NCBI GenBank assembly: GCA_934667465.1
Contig: CAKUMG010000481.1
Coordinates: 1 to 5,441, forward strand
Direction of reading: 5' to 3'
Origin: an uncultured Actinoplanes sp.
GTDB taxonomy: Bacteria > Actinomycetota > Actinomycetes > Mycobacteriales > Micromonosporaceae
DNA: 5,441 nt
In this document: positions 4,494-5,441 of the stretch, piece by piece
Layout: each line of letters begins with the position of its first letter
Numbering within the stretch: position 1 is the stretch's first letter
The notes under the pieces: generated by a model
The model's database searches: none
Told to the model about the DNA's origin: nothing
What the model saw: only the letters and a program-made list of their open reading frames with translations
Position numbers and translations under genes: made by a program

Positions 4494-5441
4494 TCACGCC
4501 GTCGCCAGCGCGGGGGTTCGCTGCACCGGCGCGGGTGAGCGGGGCGCGTGCACGACGGCCGCGATCCGGTCCACGAACAGCTGCGGATCGTGCGCCTTGG
4601 CGATCACGGCCCGGGCCCGGCGGCTCTGCTCGACGAACAGCCCGCGGTTCCGGCCGTAGCGCCGGATCAGCGCGCCCACCTCGTGCGGGGCGCAGTAGAC
4701 GGCCGCGTCGCCGAACACGGCCGCGTGCCGTTCCCGGGTGACCACGACCACGCCCTGCGCGGCCGCCTCCAGCGCCGGGCGCGAGAACGTCTCGACGGCT
4801 TCCGGGTGCGGGAAGTGCAGGTAGAAGTCGAGCTGGTGCAGAAACGTGCGCAGGTCCAGGTCGGCGGCCTCGAAGACGAGCTGCGAGCGCGGCCCGGCGA
4901 GCGTCACGTCGGTCAGCGGCCAGTCGGGCATCCGCAGCCGCACGTCCGCCGCGCCGAGCCCCTCGTAGACGGTGAGCGCCTCGCGCGGGTCCCGCGGCCA
5001 CACGCCCTGGTCGCACAGGTCCGTCCCGACCACGGGCAGCTCCGGCGTGGCGCCCGGCCGCGGTGCCACCCAGCGCCCGGCGGCGACGACCGAGGGCAGG
5101 TCGTACGGGGTCAGCTCCACCTCGGGCCGGTACGCGCGCAGCACCGCCCGGATCTCCGGGTCCTGCGGGCACCACACCGGCTGCACCCCGAACAGCCGCG
5201 CGACGACGCCGGTGCACGCCGCCACGTCGTACCGGGTGTCGAGGCCGTCCCGGCGCGCCGGGGCCTGGTCCGCGACGACGAGCACCTGACGCGGCCGGAG
5301 CGCGTAGTCCTCACCCTCGGCGAACTGGAGCACGGCGGCCTGCCGGATCAGCAGCAGCGCCGCCCGGTTCCGGTCCGCCGGCAGGATCTGCGTGACCCGG
5401 CCGGTGTTGATCAGGTCCTGCACCGGCTCGCACAGCGGATA
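4494..5441 (-). CDS. GT-B-type glycosyltransferase (GT4-like), 5' end beyond right edge
   Basis: The last 315 residues of a glycosyltransferase are present. Residues about 1-125 form an alpha/beta region (for example QVLVVADQ), and about 130-300 form the nucleotide-sugar-binding half. The segment DFYLHFPHPEAVETFSRPALE (about 205-225) contains an E-x7-E arrangement, Glu217 and Glu225. This arrangement is characteristic of retaining GT-B enzymes, with one Glu near the donor sugar phosphate. GVVVVTRE and FGDAAVYCAP (about 243-252) match the usual following strands of GT4-like enzymes. No signal peptide or membrane helix is seen in the fragment. A GTG at 5423 could be read as a start, but it has no ribosome-binding site and the frame stays open to the window edge (YPLCEP precedes it), so the gene is treated as truncated by the window. 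Donor and acceptor sugars cannot be deduced. It is the upstream member of a likely two-gene or longer operon with the methyltransferase. Confidence 0.85.
   Translation of the reverse strand, partial: YPLCEPVQDLINTGRVTQILPADRNRAALLLIRQAAVLQFAEGEDYALRPRQVLVVADQAPARRDGLDTRYDVAACTGVVARLFGVQPVWCPQDPEIRAVLRAYRPEVELTPYDLPSVVAAGRWVAPRPGATPELPVVGTDLCDQGVWPRDPREALTVYEGLGAADVRLRMPDWPLTDVTLAGPRSQLVFEAADLDLRTFLHQLDFYLHFPHPEAVETFSRPALEAAAQGVVVVTRERHAAVFGDAAVYCAPHEVGALIRRYGRNRGLFVEQSRRARAVIAKAHDPQLFVDRIAAVVHAPRSPAPVQRTPALATA

Noticed and set aside
5421..5423. GTG 5423 as the true start of the glycosyltransferase
   Set aside because: No Shine-Dalgarno is present and the frame continues open to the window edge. 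A GT-B enzyme of this kind should have a longer N-terminal half.

Overview
The window is very GC-rich DNA, with strong G/C preference at third codon positions, GTG starts and actinobacterial-type Shine-Dalgarno sequences. This points to a high-GC actinomycete, possibly of the Micromonosporaceae or Streptomyces type. The genus is inference; there is no rRNA or marker gene to fix it.

Layout. (1) Bases 1-1178, minus strand: two genes of a polar amino-acid ABC importer. A lipoprotein substrate-binding protein comes first, followed 23 nt later by the membrane permease, which runs off the left edge. (2) Bases 1179-1505: a divergent intergenic region with a locally AT-richer stretch, a perfect 7-bp-arm inverted repeat, a candidate minus-strand promoter and a 16-bp perfect GC palindrome. 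(3) Bases 1506-2561, plus strand: a 351-residue protein of unknown function with two CxxC knuckles. (4) Bases 2562-2879: a long leader with three phased GCAACC repeats and a hairpin. (5) Bases 2880-3368, plus strand: a small secreted CAP (SCP/PR1-like) protein. (6) Bases 3391-3428: a strong terminator hairpin shared by the convergent genes on either side. (7) Bases 3440-5441, minus strand: a two-gene unit consisting of a GT-B-type glycosyltransferase, whose 5' end lies beyond the right edge, followed 31 nt later by a membrane-anchored SAM-dependent methyltransferase.

How the genes relate. The importer pair works together: the lipoprotein captures the amino acid and the permease carries it through, with an ATPase presumably encoded beyond the left edge. 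The glycosyltransferase and methyltransferase are probably co-transcribed and may act on the same cell-surface glycan or glycolipid. The CxxC protein and the CAP protein look like independent single genes. I see no mobile element, CRISPR array, tRNA or rRNA, and no clearly new multi-gene system. The best leads are the non-coding structures in the two intergenic regions, the split-CxxC protein, and the membrane-tethered methyltransferase paired with a glycosyltransferase.
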